From Arthrobacter saudimassiliensis (GTDB lineage Bacteria > Actinomycetota > Actinomycetes > Actinomycetales > Micrococcaceae): a stretch of DNA of 64,000 bases. The stretch lies in contig LN483070.1 of the NCBI GenBank assembly GCA_900016675.1, forward strand, positions 1,915,584 through 1,979,583, in the 5' to 3' direction. The position numbers and the translations under genes were made by a program. Numbering within the stretch: the stretch's first letter is position 1; each line of letters starts with the position of its first letter. The notes beneath the pieces are model-generated. The model had not been told where the DNA came from. It saw nothing but the letters and a program-made list of their open reading frames with translations, and searched no databases. Positions 42,364-52,572 of the stretch are shown here, piece after piece.

Positions 42364-44248
42364 GTGGTCCCCCATAAAACTTCAGCTCGCCCGTCGCGAG
42401 CAGTTCGTAGTCGCTGGCCTGCCAGGTGTGGCCGTGGCCTGAGCGGATCTGGAAATAGTTGAATCGGTCCGCGGAGTAGATGCTCAGGCCGGCGGCGGCC
42501 GCTGAGCGCAGGAACCCGGTGTCTTCACCGAGGCCCAGCTCCGGGAACGGGTTGTCCTTCAGCACTTCGCGCCGGGTCAGGATTGTCGGGCCCATGACCA
42601 GGTCGGTGAAGCGGTGCTCCCGCTCCGCGAAGCGCAGGATGGTCGCGTTGGACGCGGCCAGGTGCATGTAGTGCGCCTGCTTGCCCACGATGTCGGCTCC
42701 CGAGTAGGACAACGCCCGCAGCTGATCCGCCAGGTACTGCGGGCCGTAGTGGTCGTCGTCGTCCATCTTGGCCAGCACCTCGCCGTCGGCCGCCTCCGCG
42801 CACCGGTTCAGGCAGGCTCCCAGGGGAACGGCGCCGTCGGCCTGGAGCACGACGACGTCGGCAAGCGGGTACTTTTCGCGCAGGTCCAGCAGGCGGTCCG
42901 CGGGCAGCTCGAAGCCGTGCGTGAGCAGCACCAGCTGGGCACGGACATCTTCCTGCGCCGCAACGGAACGGAACACATGCTCGACCTGGTGCGGCCGGAT
43001 GGTCGGGACCAGCGCGGTGACGGAGGGCAGTTCCACCGGCCGCGCCCGCGCGGGCAGCACGGCCTCGAGCACGGTCTCGACCCGGTGCGCGTAGGTGTGC
43101 TCGCGCCAGATCCTGCGCTGCGCCAGGTGCACCGTGTGGTCGTTCAGCTCCGGGCTGCGCACCAGCGCGCGGGTGAGCCGTTCGGCGTCCTCGCGGGTGC
43201 GGGCCACGGGTACTTCGGTCTCGGGGAAGAAGTTGCTGACCGCCGCGCTGGGCGCCGTCAGTACGGGTGTGCCCGCGGCGCTGATTTCGAAGATGCGGCG
43301 GGCGCACATGCTCGGCGAGTCGGTGACGGAGTTGACGTTCAGGAACAGGCGGTAGGCCTTGTAGGCCGAGAGCATCTGCGGATAGCTCAGGGAACCGACC
43401 ACGCGGGAATCAAGCGGAGCCGGGAACTGGTACTCCGGCTCGCCGCCCAGGCGGCGCGAGAAGATCTCCAGTCCGGTCGGGAGCCGGCCTGACGCATCAG
43501 CTGCTCCGCCGAGCAGCATGTCCATTTGTTCGCGGCGCTCAGGATACTTGTGGGCAAAGTACATGCCCGCGAACGCCACGTCACGGCTGTGCCGCCCGTG
43601 CCGGGGCCGCACCGGGTTGTGGATGGCGGGCTGCGCGGCGAAGGGCAGCACGCCCACCCGCTCGTGGCCCAGGTCCCGGTGGTAGGCCTCCAGCCGTCCG
43701 CTGTCGGTGGTGAAGACGAAGTCGAAGAGCCGGGCTGCCGGCAGGAAGTCGTCGTAGTGCGGCGGGTCCTCCTTGTTCCAGAACACCGTCGGCACTCCGG
43801 CCCTGCGGCAGGCTGCGAGCAGTTCGACAAGCTGCCCGTTCGGGCCCGTAGGGCCGGCAAGCTTGCCGCGCCACAGCCGGTTGTTGCCGGCCCAGGCGGA
43901 TTCGACGAAGACCAGGTCGAGCCCGTCCTTCAGCTGCTCCTGCCAGGTGCGCGGGTCCAGGGGCACCGCGCTCCACTCATGGGCGAAGGCGTGTGCGGAG
44001 AATTCATCGAGGATGACCCCGACCCGCAGGTCGGCACGGCGGGCCGTCGGCTCCGGCAGCGGGGCGGGGTTAAAGGACAGTCGGCGCCGGCTGCCACGGC
44101 CGGTCCAGGCACCCTCCACGCCCCGGGCCTGGGCCGGCGTGGCGAAGCGGATCTCGGCCCGACGGCGGGCATTCCAGCGCCGCACGCCGGCCACTCCCCC
44201 GCGGCGCAGGTGCCACAGTGCGGTGCGGGCGGTCGAAAGCGTGCTCAC
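42344..44248 (-). CDS. CgeB-like glycosyltransferase fused to a GT2-like domain
   Basis: The start is GTG 44248 in a GTGA overlap with the ABC ATPase gene; the longer frame to 44449 is a shadow of that gene. The 634-residue protein has an N-terminal CgeB/DUF3880-like GT-B part (about 60-400: GVILDEFSAHAFAHEW, FWNKEDPPHYD, FAGMYFAHKYPERREQ, ARRIFEISAAGTPVLT). It ends with a GT-A part (about 400-634: VTALVPTIRPHQVEHVFRS, AKMDDDDHYGP). It should act on a nucleotide-sugar donor in polymer assembly, but acceptor and donor are unknown. Confidence 0.82.
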   Translation of the reverse strand: MSTLSTARTALWHLRRGGVAGVRRWNARRRAEIRFATPAQARGVEGAWTGRGSRRRLSFNPAPLPEPTARRADLRVGVILDEFSAHAFAHEWSAVPLDPRTWQEQLKDGLDLVFVESAWAGNNRLWRGKLAGPTGPNGQLVELLAACRRAGVPTVFWNKEDPPHYDDFLPAARLFDFVFTTDSGRLEAYHRDLGHERVGVLPFAAQPAIHNPVRPRHGRHSRDVAFAGMYFAHKYPERREQMDMLLGGAADASGRLPTGLEIFSRRLGGEPEYQFPAPLDSRVVGSLSYPQMLSAYKAYRLFLNVNSVTDSPSMCARRIFEISAAGTPVLTAPSAAVSNFFPETEVPVARTREDAERLTRALVRSPELNDHTVHLAQRRIWREHTYAHRVETVLEAVLPARARPVELPSVTALVPTIRPHQVEHVFRSVAAQEDVRAQLVLLTHGFELPADRLLDLREKYPLADVVVLQADGAVPLGACLNRCAEAADGEVLAKMDDDDHYGPQYLADQLRALSYSGADIVGKQAHYMHLAASNATILRFAEREHRFTDLVMGPTILTRREVLKDNPFPELGLGEDTGFLRSAAAAGLSIYSADRFNYFQIRSGHGHTWQASDYELLATGELKFYGGPHEHTDI

Positions 44249-45120
44249 CGTGCCCGCCTCCGTCCGGTGGTCCGTTCGAGGACCTGCGTGGCCGTCAGGG
44301 CGGCGGCGGCTTCGTCCCGGATCTTCGCGGCGCTGATGTTGTTGCCCTTGGTGAGGTGCCGGGTGAAGTCCTGGTAGGTCTTCACGACGTCCTTGGGATG
44401 CCCGTCCATCAGCAGGTCGCCCTTGTCGATCCACACGGCGCGGGTGCACATGTCCTTGACCGTGCCCAGGCTGTGGCTGACGAGGAACACGCAGCCCGCG
44501 TTCTCGCGCAGTTCGGCCATCCGTTTCTTGCTGCGGTCGGCGAACTGCGCGTCGCCGGTGTTCAGCGCCTCGTCAATGAGCAGGATTTCCGGATCGATGC
44601 TCGCCGCGATGGCGAACCGGAGGCGTGAAGCCATGCCGGAGGAGTAGGAGCGCATGGGCAGGTGGATCGCCTTTTCCAGCCCGGAGAGCTCGACGATGGA
44701 TTCATACCGCTCGTTGATCTCTTCACGGCTGAGCCCCATTGCCAGGCAGCCCAGGACCACGTTGTGGTCCCCCGGGAGCTCCGGCACCAGGGCGGCGTTC
44801 ACGCCCAGCATCACCGGAGTCGACGACGCGTAGACGGCGCCTCCGGTCGGGCTGATCTGGCCGCAGATGAGTTTCATCAGCGTGCTCTTGCCTGAGCCGT
44901 TGCGTCCGACGATGCCGATTGAGTCGCCCCGCTCCGCGACGAGGGACATCGGGTTCAGCGCGTTGACGGTCACCATGTTGGCCCGCCGGCGCAGCAGCCC
45001 GCGCAGGCCGCCCGGCCCCTCCGTGGCTTCGCTGGTAGGTACGCGGAACTGCATGCTGACCCGGTCGATGACCACGCTCGGCGGTTCCTGCAGGTACTGC
45101 ACCGGTTCAGTCGCGACCAT
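44245..45120 (-). CDS. teichoic-acid-type ABC exporter, ATPase subunit (TagH-like)
   Basis: The start is ATG 45120, overlapping the permease end by 14 bp. The 291-residue protein has Walker A GRNGSGKST (72-80), Q-loop region, signature SSGMASRLRFA, Walker B ILLIDEAL and the switch His in VSHSLGTVKDM. The sequence class (NALNPMSL..., SSTPVMLGVNAA) is that of TagH/Wzt-type polysaccharide exporters, here without a C-terminal carbohydrate-binding module. It powers export of the lipid-linked polymer. Confidence 0.92.
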   Translation of the reverse strand: MVATEPVQYLQEPPSVVIDRVSMQFRVPTSEATEGPGGLRGLLRRRANMVTVNALNPMSLVAERGDSIGIVGRNGSGKSTLMKLICGQISPTGGAVYASSTPVMLGVNAALVPELPGDHNVVLGCLAMGLSREEINERYESIVELSGLEKAIHLPMRSYSSGMASRLRFAIAASIDPEILLIDEALNTGDAQFADRSKKRMAELRENAGCVFLVSHSLGTVKDMCTRAVWIDKGDLLMDGHPKDVVKTYQDFTRHLTKGNNISAAKIRDEAAAALTATQVLERTTGRRRAR

Positions 45121-45982
45121 AGGTTTCCTCCGCCTGCCAGAAGTAGACGGCGCCCACCGCCAGGGCGCCGATGGACCAGGTTCCCAGCAACGCCCAGGAC
45201 TGCCAGGACGGCACCTGGGCATAGAGCAGGCAGTCGCGCACGATGTCCAGGACCACGAACAGGGGGTTCAGCTGGACTATCTGGAGCAGGACCGGGTGGT
45301 CGATGAACCGTTCGAAGGAATAGAAGACGCCGGAGCCGTACATCCATGCGCGCAGGCCGAAGCTGAGCAGGTGCACCACGTCGTTGACCTTGGAAATGAT
45401 CCTCGCCAGAATCAGGCCCACGCCAAGGTTGAACACCCACTGCAGGGCGATGGCCGGAAGGATCAGCAGCCAGAGCCAGGTCACGGCCTCGGTGGGCGGG
45501 ATCAGGAGCACCAGCAGCAGCATGACGATGAACACCGGCACGTTCGCCAGCAGTTCACGCAGGTTGATCGCGATGGGCAGGGTCGCGCGGGGAAAGCTGA
45601 ACGCCTGAACCACGGCCCTGTTCTGCTGCAGCGAGCGTGCGCCGTTGGTGATGGAGCGTGAACTGAACTGGAACAGGAAGATGCCGATGACCAGGTAGCC
45701 GATGAAGTTCTCGATGCCGGCGCCGGTGTTCAGCAGCAGGCCGAAGATGAGGAAGTAGGTGAGTCCGTTCAGGACCGGGTTCAGCAGCAGCCACGCGCTG
45801 CCCAGCCGGTCCCGGCGGTTGCCGCTCTGCACGCGTGACTTGGCGTCGAAGAAAACGAACTGCCGGTAGTTCCACAGCTGGACCAGGTAGTCCACGAAGC
45901 CGGGCCGGGCGCCGACCCGGTGGAGTCCGCGCAGGTCCACCGACAGCGGCTGGACGGCGGGTGTTTCGTCGGTGGCGCTCAT
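45107..45982 (-). CDS. teichoic-acid-type ABC exporter, permease (TagG-like)
   Basis: The start is ATG 45982 (MSATDETPAV) in an ATGA overlap with the GT4 gene. The 291-residue protein has about six membrane segments, an N-terminal amphipathic region (FVDYLVQLWNYRQFVFFDAKSRV) and SRLGSAWLLLNP-like features of the ABC-2/TagG family. Together with the next gene it forms the pump that moves the undecaprenyl-linked polymer across the membrane. Confidence 0.92.
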   Translation of the reverse strand: MSATDETPAVQPLSVDLRGLHRVGARPGFVDYLVQLWNYRQFVFFDAKSRVQSGNRRDRLGSAWLLLNPVLNGLTYFLIFGLLLNTGAGIENFIGYLVIGIFLFQFSSRSITNGARSLQQNRAVVQAFSFPRATLPIAINLRELLANVPVFIVMLLLVLLIPPTEAVTWLWLLILPAIALQWVFNLGVGLILARIISKVNDVVHLLSFGLRAWMYGSGVFYSFERFIDHPVLLQIVQLNPLFVVLDIVRDCLLYAQVPSWQSWALLGTWSIGALAVGAVYFWQAEETYGRD

Positions 45983-47724
45983 CGGCGTTCCCCGATCAGG
46001 TCGCGGTAGCGCCCGAGGCACAGCTGGGCGTTCGCTTCCCAGGTTCGGGTGGCCAGCACTGCGGCCCGTCCGGCGGCACCCATCCGGTGCCGAAGGGGTT
46101 CGTCGTCGAGCAGGCGCTGCAAGGCCTCGGCCAAGGCCGTTGGGTCCGAGGGCTGCACCAGCAGCCCGGTGGTCCCGTCGGCGATGAGCTCGGCCAGCGC
46201 CGGCAGGCGGCTGGCCACCACGGGTCGGGCAGAGGCCAGCGCCTCTACGGGTTTGAGCGGTGTTACCGCACGGGTCACGTTCAGGTCCTTCCGCGGCACT
46301 GCAAAGACATCGAGTGCCTGGTGATATAGCTGGGCTTCGCTGCGGGGAACGCGGCCCGGGAACAGGACTTTGCCGCCCAGGCCAAGCTCTTCGGCCAGGG
46401 CCCTGAGCGCCGGGAGCGCCGCTCCGTCTCCAACGATCAGGCAGTGCAGGTCCGGCCGGGCCGGCATCAGCAGGGCGGCGGCCCGAAGCAAAGTGTCCAG
46501 CCCCTCGTAGTCCACCAGGCTGCTCACGGTTCCGATGAAGGGACCGCGGGCCGGCAGCCCGAGCCGGGTGCGGGCCGCAGCGGCGTCCAGCGGTTCCGCC
46601 AGGAAACCCTCGCCGACAGCGTTGGGCAGCAGCAGAACCCTCTCCTCGGGCACGCCCGCGCCTGTCAGCTGCCCGGCCATTTCCATTCCCAGGGTGGGGA
46701 CGAGATCCGCCGCGGCGGCCGTCTCTGCTTCCCTGGCCTGGAACTCGAGGTACCGGCTGCTGGACCGGGCCTGCGGTGGCCGGGTGGAGGCCCAGGTGTC
46801 GGCCAGCTGCCCCCGGACCTCGTAGACCCAGGGGATGCCCAGGGACTCCGCGACGGCGCGGACGACGATGCCGTTGACGAAGTGCGTGGTGGTGTGGAGC
46901 ACGGCCGGACGCAGCTTCCGGGCCAGGTCGAGGAGGAGTTCGGCCTGCAGCTGCAGACGCGAGTCCATGCCGAAAGGCAGCCTGGCCGGCAGCAGGCGGT
47001 GGTAGGTCACGCCTTCCATCTCGTCCTGCCGGCCCGCTGTCAGGCCACCTACCAGCACCGGGTAGCCCACCCGGGTTGCGGCGTGTACCGACCAGCCTTC
47101 TGCGGCCTGGGCGCGCAGCAGTGAGTGGGTCCGCTGGGCGTAGCCGCTGCCCGTGTGGGGAAGCGAGTTGGTCAGCAGGTGCAGGACTGTCGCGGGCCGC
47201 GGCCGGTACCCGGCGGTTGGGGGCAGTTCCGGCTGCCATCCGGCAAGTACACGCCGTTCCGCGGCCAGGCGGCGCGCCATGCGCTGCTCGGCCCTGCCGC
47301 CGGCGGCGGCCGCCTTGATCGCATCGTCCATGTCACCGGCATGCCAGCGCCGGCGTGCGACGGCGGCCTGGAGCCCGCGGGTGCCGGAGGGGATGTCCGC
47401 CAGCAGCCGATCGGCATGGTCGGGGAGGTTGGCCGCCACGGCCACATCTGCCAGCCGCACCCGACGACGGGCGGGGGCAGACCCCGTGACCGCGGAGGCG
47501 AGCAGGCGTTCCGTTTCAGCTGCATCTCCGCGCAGGTGGGCGGACAGGGCGGCGGCGAGCCCGGAGCCGGGCAGGCGGGACGCGGCGTCGGCGGCGGTCT
47601 TGACCAAGCCGTGGGGCAGTTTCCGGGACGCCTGGAGGGCCAGCATCACCGGGTCGTCCCCCAAATGCTCCAGGACGGTACCGGCGGCCAGGGGAAGATT
47701 GCGCAGCAGGTGGGAAACAACCAT
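45979..47724 (-). CDS. GT4 glycosyltransferase with an N-terminal helical extension
   Basis: The 581-residue protein starts at ATG 47724, sharing one base with the stop of the preceding gene. Residues about 1-165 are Ala/Arg/Leu-rich and helical, with no motif I know. About 175-581 is a GT-B GT4 enzyme (LLTNSLPHTGSGYAQRTH, VYEVRGQLADTW, GTVSSLVDYEGLDTLL, LIVGDG, VPRKD...KPVEALASARPVVAS). It should transfer a sugar from an NDP donor while the acceptor stays lipid-linked in the cytoplasm. Confidence 0.87.
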   Translation of the reverse strand: MVVSHLLRNLPLAAGTVLEHLGDDPVMLALQASRKLPHGLVKTAADAASRLPGSGLAAALSAHLRGDAAETERLLASAVTGSAPARRRVRLADVAVAANLPDHADRLLADIPSGTRGLQAAVARRRWHAGDMDDAIKAAAAGGRAEQRMARRLAAERRVLAGWQPELPPTAGYRPRPATVLHLLTNSLPHTGSGYAQRTHSLLRAQAAEGWSVHAATRVGYPVLVGGLTAGRQDEMEGVTYHRLLPARLPFGMDSRLQLQAELLLDLARKLRPAVLHTTTHFVNGIVVRAVAESLGIPWVYEVRGQLADTWASTRPPQARSSSRYLEFQAREAETAAAADLVPTLGMEMAGQLTGAGVPEERVLLLPNAVGEGFLAEPLDAAAARTRLGLPARGPFIGTVSSLVDYEGLDTLLRAAALLMPARPDLHCLIVGDGAALPALRALAEELGLGGKVLFPGRVPRSEAQLYHQALDVFAVPRKDLNVTRAVTPLKPVEALASARPVVASRLPALAELIADGTTGLLVQPSDPTALAEALQRLLDDEPLRHRMGAAGRAAVLATRTWEANAQLCLGRYRDLIGERR

Positions 47725-48923
47725 CAGGTGCGGGCTCTCCGGGCGACCTCGCGCAGCAGCGTGACGTACTGGGCCGCCAGCAGGTCAAGGTTCGCATGGG
47801 CCTGGATCCAGTCCCGTCCGGACGTCCCGGTGAGGAGCCGGCAGCGGTCCTGGGCCAGTTCCTTCCAGAGGGCCGCGATCGCAGCGGGGTCGGAGGGCAC
47901 GACGTCGCCGGCGCCGGACTGCTCGATGATGGTCCGTGCCTCCCCGCGCACGATCCCCGTGACGTGCCGCCCGACGGCCAGGACCTCATAGGTCTTGGAG
48001 GGGATGGTCGTTTCGAAGGACTTCCAGTCATCCCGCAGGGACACCACGCAGGTATCGGCCTGCCGGTAGAAATCCATGACTGCCGGTCCGGTGACCGGCT
48101 CGTGGAAGGTGACGGGCGCGTCCAGCGCCTTGGCCAGGGCCATCAGTTCCCGGCGGCGCACGCCGGAGCCGACCATGGACAGGTGTACCGCGTCCCGGGC
48201 GAGTGCCGCCGCCTGGATCACCACCTCGAGCCGCTGGCTCTCGCCGTGGTTGCCCAGGTACAGCACCTCCAGCCGGTCCCTTTCGGCCGGAGGTGGCGGC
48301 AGCAGATCCCGTCCGGCGATGTCCACGCCGTTGGAGACGGTTGCGACCTGGGGCACTCCCCGTTTCCGCAGGATGTCCGCGAACCCCTGCGTCACCGTCA
48401 CGACCAGGTCGGATCGCAGCTGGATGGCGCTGATGACGGACTCGGCGAGGCTCTTGGCCGAGCCGCGCACAATGCGGGCGTCCCTCGCGAGATCCGGCCA
48501 GGCGTCGCGCATGTCGGCGACGAAGGGCACTCGGCGGATTTTGGCCGTAACAAAGCCGGCCACGAGAATGGGAAGGGAAGGAACCGTCGCGACGAGGACA
48601 TCCGGACGCCGGGAATAAGTTCCGGCCACGACGCTGGCAGCCGCGGAAAAGCAATGGCTGGCGAATCGCCCGATCCGGGTGGTGGGGTGGGGCAGGAAGG
48701 GAACCCGAAGGGTGCTTTCCCCGTGACGTCCCGCGTCTCGGCGAAAGGCCCGTCCGGCGACGTCGCGCGGCAGGACGCGCCGTCCGTGCGGTGCATGCGC
48801 CACCGGCGCAATGATGTCGACTTCCCAGCCCGCGGTCCGCAGGTACCGGGCGAACTGGCTCCACCGTCTTTGCGGCGGGCTGCTTTCGGGCGAATAGGAG
48901 GAGCTAAACAATAAGACGCGCAA
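47724..48923 (-). CDS. GT4 family glycosyltransferase, first gene of the polymer operon
   Basis: The start is TTG 48923 (LRVLLFSSSYSPESSPP), with GGGGGA eight bases upstream. The 399-residue protein is GT-B: an N-terminal acceptor domain and a C-terminal donor domain (VLYLGNHGESQRLEVVI, MVGSG, KSFETTIPSKTYEVLAVGR). WbuB/WcaI-like enzymes have this pattern. It is followed with 1-14 bp overlaps by the GT4, permease and ATPase genes, so one long transcript is likely. Confidence 0.86.
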   Translation of the reverse strand: MRVLLFSSSYSPESSPPQRRWSQFARYLRTAGWEVDIIAPVAHAPHGRRVLPRDVAGRAFRRDAGRHGESTLRVPFLPHPTTRIGRFASHCFSAAASVVAGTYSRRPDVLVATVPSLPILVAGFVTAKIRRVPFVADMRDAWPDLARDARIVRGSAKSLAESVISAIQLRSDLVVTVTQGFADILRKRGVPQVATVSNGVDIAGRDLLPPPPAERDRLEVLYLGNHGESQRLEVVIQAAALARDAVHLSMVGSGVRRRELMALAKALDAPVTFHEPVTGPAVMDFYRQADTCVVSLRDDWKSFETTIPSKTYEVLAVGRHVTGIVRGEARTIIEQSGAGDVVPSDPAAIAALWKELAQDRCRLLTGTSGRDWIQAHANLDLLAAQYVTLLREVARRART

Positions 48924-48978
48924 TGTTTAGTCCCCCCTGCTTACCGCAGTTTTTTGCCGGCGAAAAAGATCGGTTCAC

Positions 48979-48984
48979 AGTATA
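48979..48984 (-). promoter_or_regulatory. possible -10 box of the polymer operon
   Basis: TATACT on the minus strand (48984-48979) lies 56 bp before the TTG start of the first operon gene and just inside the end of the intergenic gap. No good -35 is seen 16-18 bp further upstream. The stretch 48924-48987 is also A/T-rich, with runs of T. Confidence 0.35.
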
Positions 48985-48987
48985 GCG

Positions 48988-49743
48988 TTACTGCCCGGTA
49001 CGCCCTGCTACGGATGGCCGGGCTGCGGAAGTCTTCAATTTTCTGTAATAGAACGCGCCGCCGGCGAGCAGCAGGACGATCACCGCCGCACGGGGAATCC
49101 AGCCCGCATCGAAGCCCCCGCCCGAGGAGGTGCTGGAGGCAGGGGCAGCCTGGGCCGTCTCAGTCGGGGCTGCGGAGGGCGTGGCCGAAGGGGTGGCCGA
49201 GCGGGTCGGTGACGGCGACGGCGAGGCCGACGGTGATGTGCTCGGCGTCGACTCGGGAGACGGCCCCACTGCCTCGCCGGTCGCCGGGTCCCACACCGAG
49301 TCGGTGTACTCCCCGGTGACGGGATCGATGAGTTTCAGCGTGCCGGGTTCGATCAGCCAGCCGGTGTCCGGATGCACCAGGTAGCCGGAGCGGGCATCAA
49401 TGAGATAGCCGGTCGCCCCGTCGTAGGTGGGACCGTTCTGCGGAGCCGGCGTCACCGGAGGCTCGACGATGCCGGACGGGGCAGGAGCTGGGTCGCTGCT
49501 CGGCGGCGGGGCCGGGAGGGCCGGCGGGGACGACGGAGTCTGGACCGGCGGAGTCGTCACGGCCGGTGGAGGGGTCTCACCGGTTACCGGCTGGGTTTCA
49601 CCGGTTCCCGGTTCCGGGCTCACCGGTTCGTTTTGGGTCGGGACCTCGGCACCCGGCAGATCCTCCGCAAACGCCGGCGCTGCAGGCGACCACAGAAGGG
49701 CGCCGGCCAGGACGGCGGCAGCCGCGCGGTTGCGAATGCTCAT
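48988..49743 (-). CDS. secreted, repeat-bearing cell-surface protein with C-terminal anchor
   Basis: The 251-residue protein has a signal peptide (MSIRNRAAAAVLAGALLW..., cleavage likely after AFA), a Pro/Thr-rich stretch (about 30-100), and short repeats (about 105-145: GYLIDARS, GYLVHPDT, GWLIEPGT, LKLIDPVT). A Ser/Pro/Thr stalk follows (about 160-200), then a membrane helix (AAVIVLLLAGGAFYY) and a short basic tail. There is no LPXTG. It resembles stalked wall-spanning proteins; function unknown. It lies just upstream of the polymer operon on the same strand. Confidence 0.75.
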   Translation of the reverse strand: MSIRNRAAAAVLAGALLWSPAAPAFAEDLPGAEVPTQNEPVSPEPGTGETQPVTGETPPPAVTTPPVQTPSSPPALPAPPPSSDPAPAPSGIVEPPVTPAPQNGPTYDGATGYLIDARSGYLVHPDTGWLIEPGTLKLIDPVTGEYTDSVWDPATGEAVGPSPESTPSTSPSASPSPSPTRSATPSATPSAAPTETAQAAPASSTSSGGGFDAGWIPRAAVIVLLLAGGAFYYRKLKTSAARPSVAGRTGQ

Positions 49744-49884
49744 GTTCTCCCCCGAGAGAATGAAAAGGTGGGCCTGCGATCAGCGGGTTCATTGTGCCTG
49801 CTGTTGCCCCAGTGCCGTAAGAGTCTACAGCCTCCCGCAGCTCCACGCGCCAGGGTGTCCGCGCCCGGCGGCTAGGCTTAAGGC

Positions 49885-50352
49885 ATGAAGCGTTTGCCCA
49901 CCGCCGCGGGTGTCCTTGCCGCGGCCGCCCTGCTCTCCGCCTGCACCCCGGTTGCCGATGTCGAAGCCGCTCCCGACGCCGAAAACCCGGCCTGCGCCGA
50001 GGTCATGGTGTACCTGCCCGTCGAGCTCGCGGAGACTCCCCTGCGGGACACCAACAGCCAGGCGACGGCGGCGTGGGGCAACCCGTCCAAGGTGATCCTG
50101 CGCTGCGGGGTGCCCGTCCCGGGCCCGACCACGGATCCCTGCGCCAGCGTCAACGGCGTGGATTGGCTGCTGCGGGAGGAAGGCGACGTCTGGCGCGCAA
50201 CGACCTACGGCAGGGAGCCGGCCGTGGAAGTGGTGTTCAACCCCAACGAGGTCGCCTCCTCCACCCTGCTGGTGGAGCTGGCCGGGCCGGTGTCCCGGAT
50301 CGAACCCACCGGGGAGTGCCTGAGCCCGCAGGACACATTGGAGATCCCGTAG
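49885..50352 (+). CDS. DUF3515 family lipoprotein
   Basis: The 155-residue protein has a signal with the lipobox LLSAC, predicting lipidation at Cys20. DUF3515 features follow: CAEVMVYLP, RDTNSQATAAWGNP, ILRCGVP and VDWL. Its Cys residues could form disulphides outside the cell. The family sits next to ddl/thiL across actinobacteria; its function is unknown. It is convergent with ddl, with a hairpin over the junction. Confidence 0.88.
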   Translation: MKRLPTAAGVLAAAALLSACTPVADVEAAPDAENPACAEVMVYLPVELAETPLRDTNSQATAAWGNPSKVILRCGVPVPGPTTDPCASVNGVDWLLREEGDVWRATTYGREPAVEVVFNPNEVASSTLLVELAGPVSRIEPTGECLSPQDTLEIP

Positions 50353-50365
50353 GCCGAGCGCCCGG

Positions 50366-50380
50366 CCGGCCTGCGCACAC

Positions 50381-50394
<14 letters not shown>
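50366..50394. terminator. bidirectional terminator hairpin between DUF3515 and ddl
   Basis: Eleven perfect pairs (50366-50376 with 50384-50394) around a 7-nt loop span the junction, including the ddl stop codon at 50381-50383. No U-tract. Confidence 0.5.
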
Positions 50395-51528
<1,134 letters not shown>

Positions 51529-51532
<4 letters not shown>

Positions 51533-52572
51533 TGCGCGTGCACACCTTCGGATTTCAGTTCTCGGGCGAGCAGCCGCGGTCCGAGCTCGTCCACGGAGAT
51601 CACCCCCTGCAGTACGGCCACCACGTTTTCGGTGATGGGCATGGAGACACCCAGCTGGACGGCACGGTCCAGCACCGCCGGAGCGGACTTAATGGCCTCC
51701 GCGGTCTGCCGCATGGTCTCGGTCACCTGGTCCAGGGTCAGCCCCTGGGCCAGCAGGCGTCCGGCGGTGTGGTTGCGGGACAGCGACGAGGAGCAGGTGG
51801 CGATCAGGTCTCCCATGCCGGAGAGCCCGGACAGGGTTTCGGCCCTGCCGCCGAGCGCGACGGCGAGCCGGGTGGTCTCCGCGAGCCCGCGGGTCATCAC
51901 GGAGGCCTTGGTGTTGTCGCCCATCTGCTTGCCTTCGCAGATCCCCACGGCCAGCGCAATGACGTTCTTGACGATGCCGCCGATTTCGGTGCCGACGACG
52001 TCGGTGTTCGTGTACGGCCGGAAGTAGGGCGGAGTGCAGGCGGCGGCGATCCATCCGGCGGTCTCCAGGCTGGTGCAGGCCACCACGGAGGCCGTCGGCT
52101 CGCCGCGGGCGATCTCCAGGGCCAGGTTCGGTCCGGACAGGACGGCGACCTGCTCCTCGGGCCAGTCGAGCTCCTGCCGGATGACCTGGCTCATCCGCGC
52201 GTCGGTACCGACCTCAAGGCCCTTGGCCAGGGACAGCAGGACCGCCTGCGCGGGGATCAGCCCGCGGAACTCGCGCAGCCGCTGGCGCAGCGTCTGCGCC
52301 GGCACCGCCAGGACCACCAGGTCGGCTCCGGCCAGGACTTCGGCCGCGTCGGTGGAGGCGGTGAGGTTCTCCGGCAGGGCAATGTCGCCGAGGTAGTCGC
52401 TGTTGCGGTGGTTCCCGTTGATGTCCCGGGCCACTTCCGGCCGCCGGGCCCAGACGGCCACCGGGGTCCCGGCGGCGGCGCCGGCGTCGGCCGCGATCTT
52501 GGCGAACGTGGTTCCCCAGCTGCCGGCGCCCAGGACGGCGATGCGGGCGGGGCCCTGCGTGCGGGGGCTCAT
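51529..52572 (-). CDS. gpsA: glycerol-3-phosphate dehydrogenase [NAD(P)+]
   Basis: The 347-residue protein has the dinucleotide loop VLGAGSWGTTFAK, SLAKGLEVG, a catalytic Lys in the IVKNVIALAVGI region and GLAETTRL. It makes sn-glycerol-3-phosphate for phospholipids and could also feed CDP-glycerol for the TagF-like enzymes nearby. It overlaps plsC (ATGA) and ddl. Confidence 0.96.

Noticed and set aside
42344..44449. Longer start for the CgeB-like protein
   Set aside because: The extra 67 residues are a shadow of the ABC ATPase gene; the GTGA overlap at 44245-44248 is the natural start.
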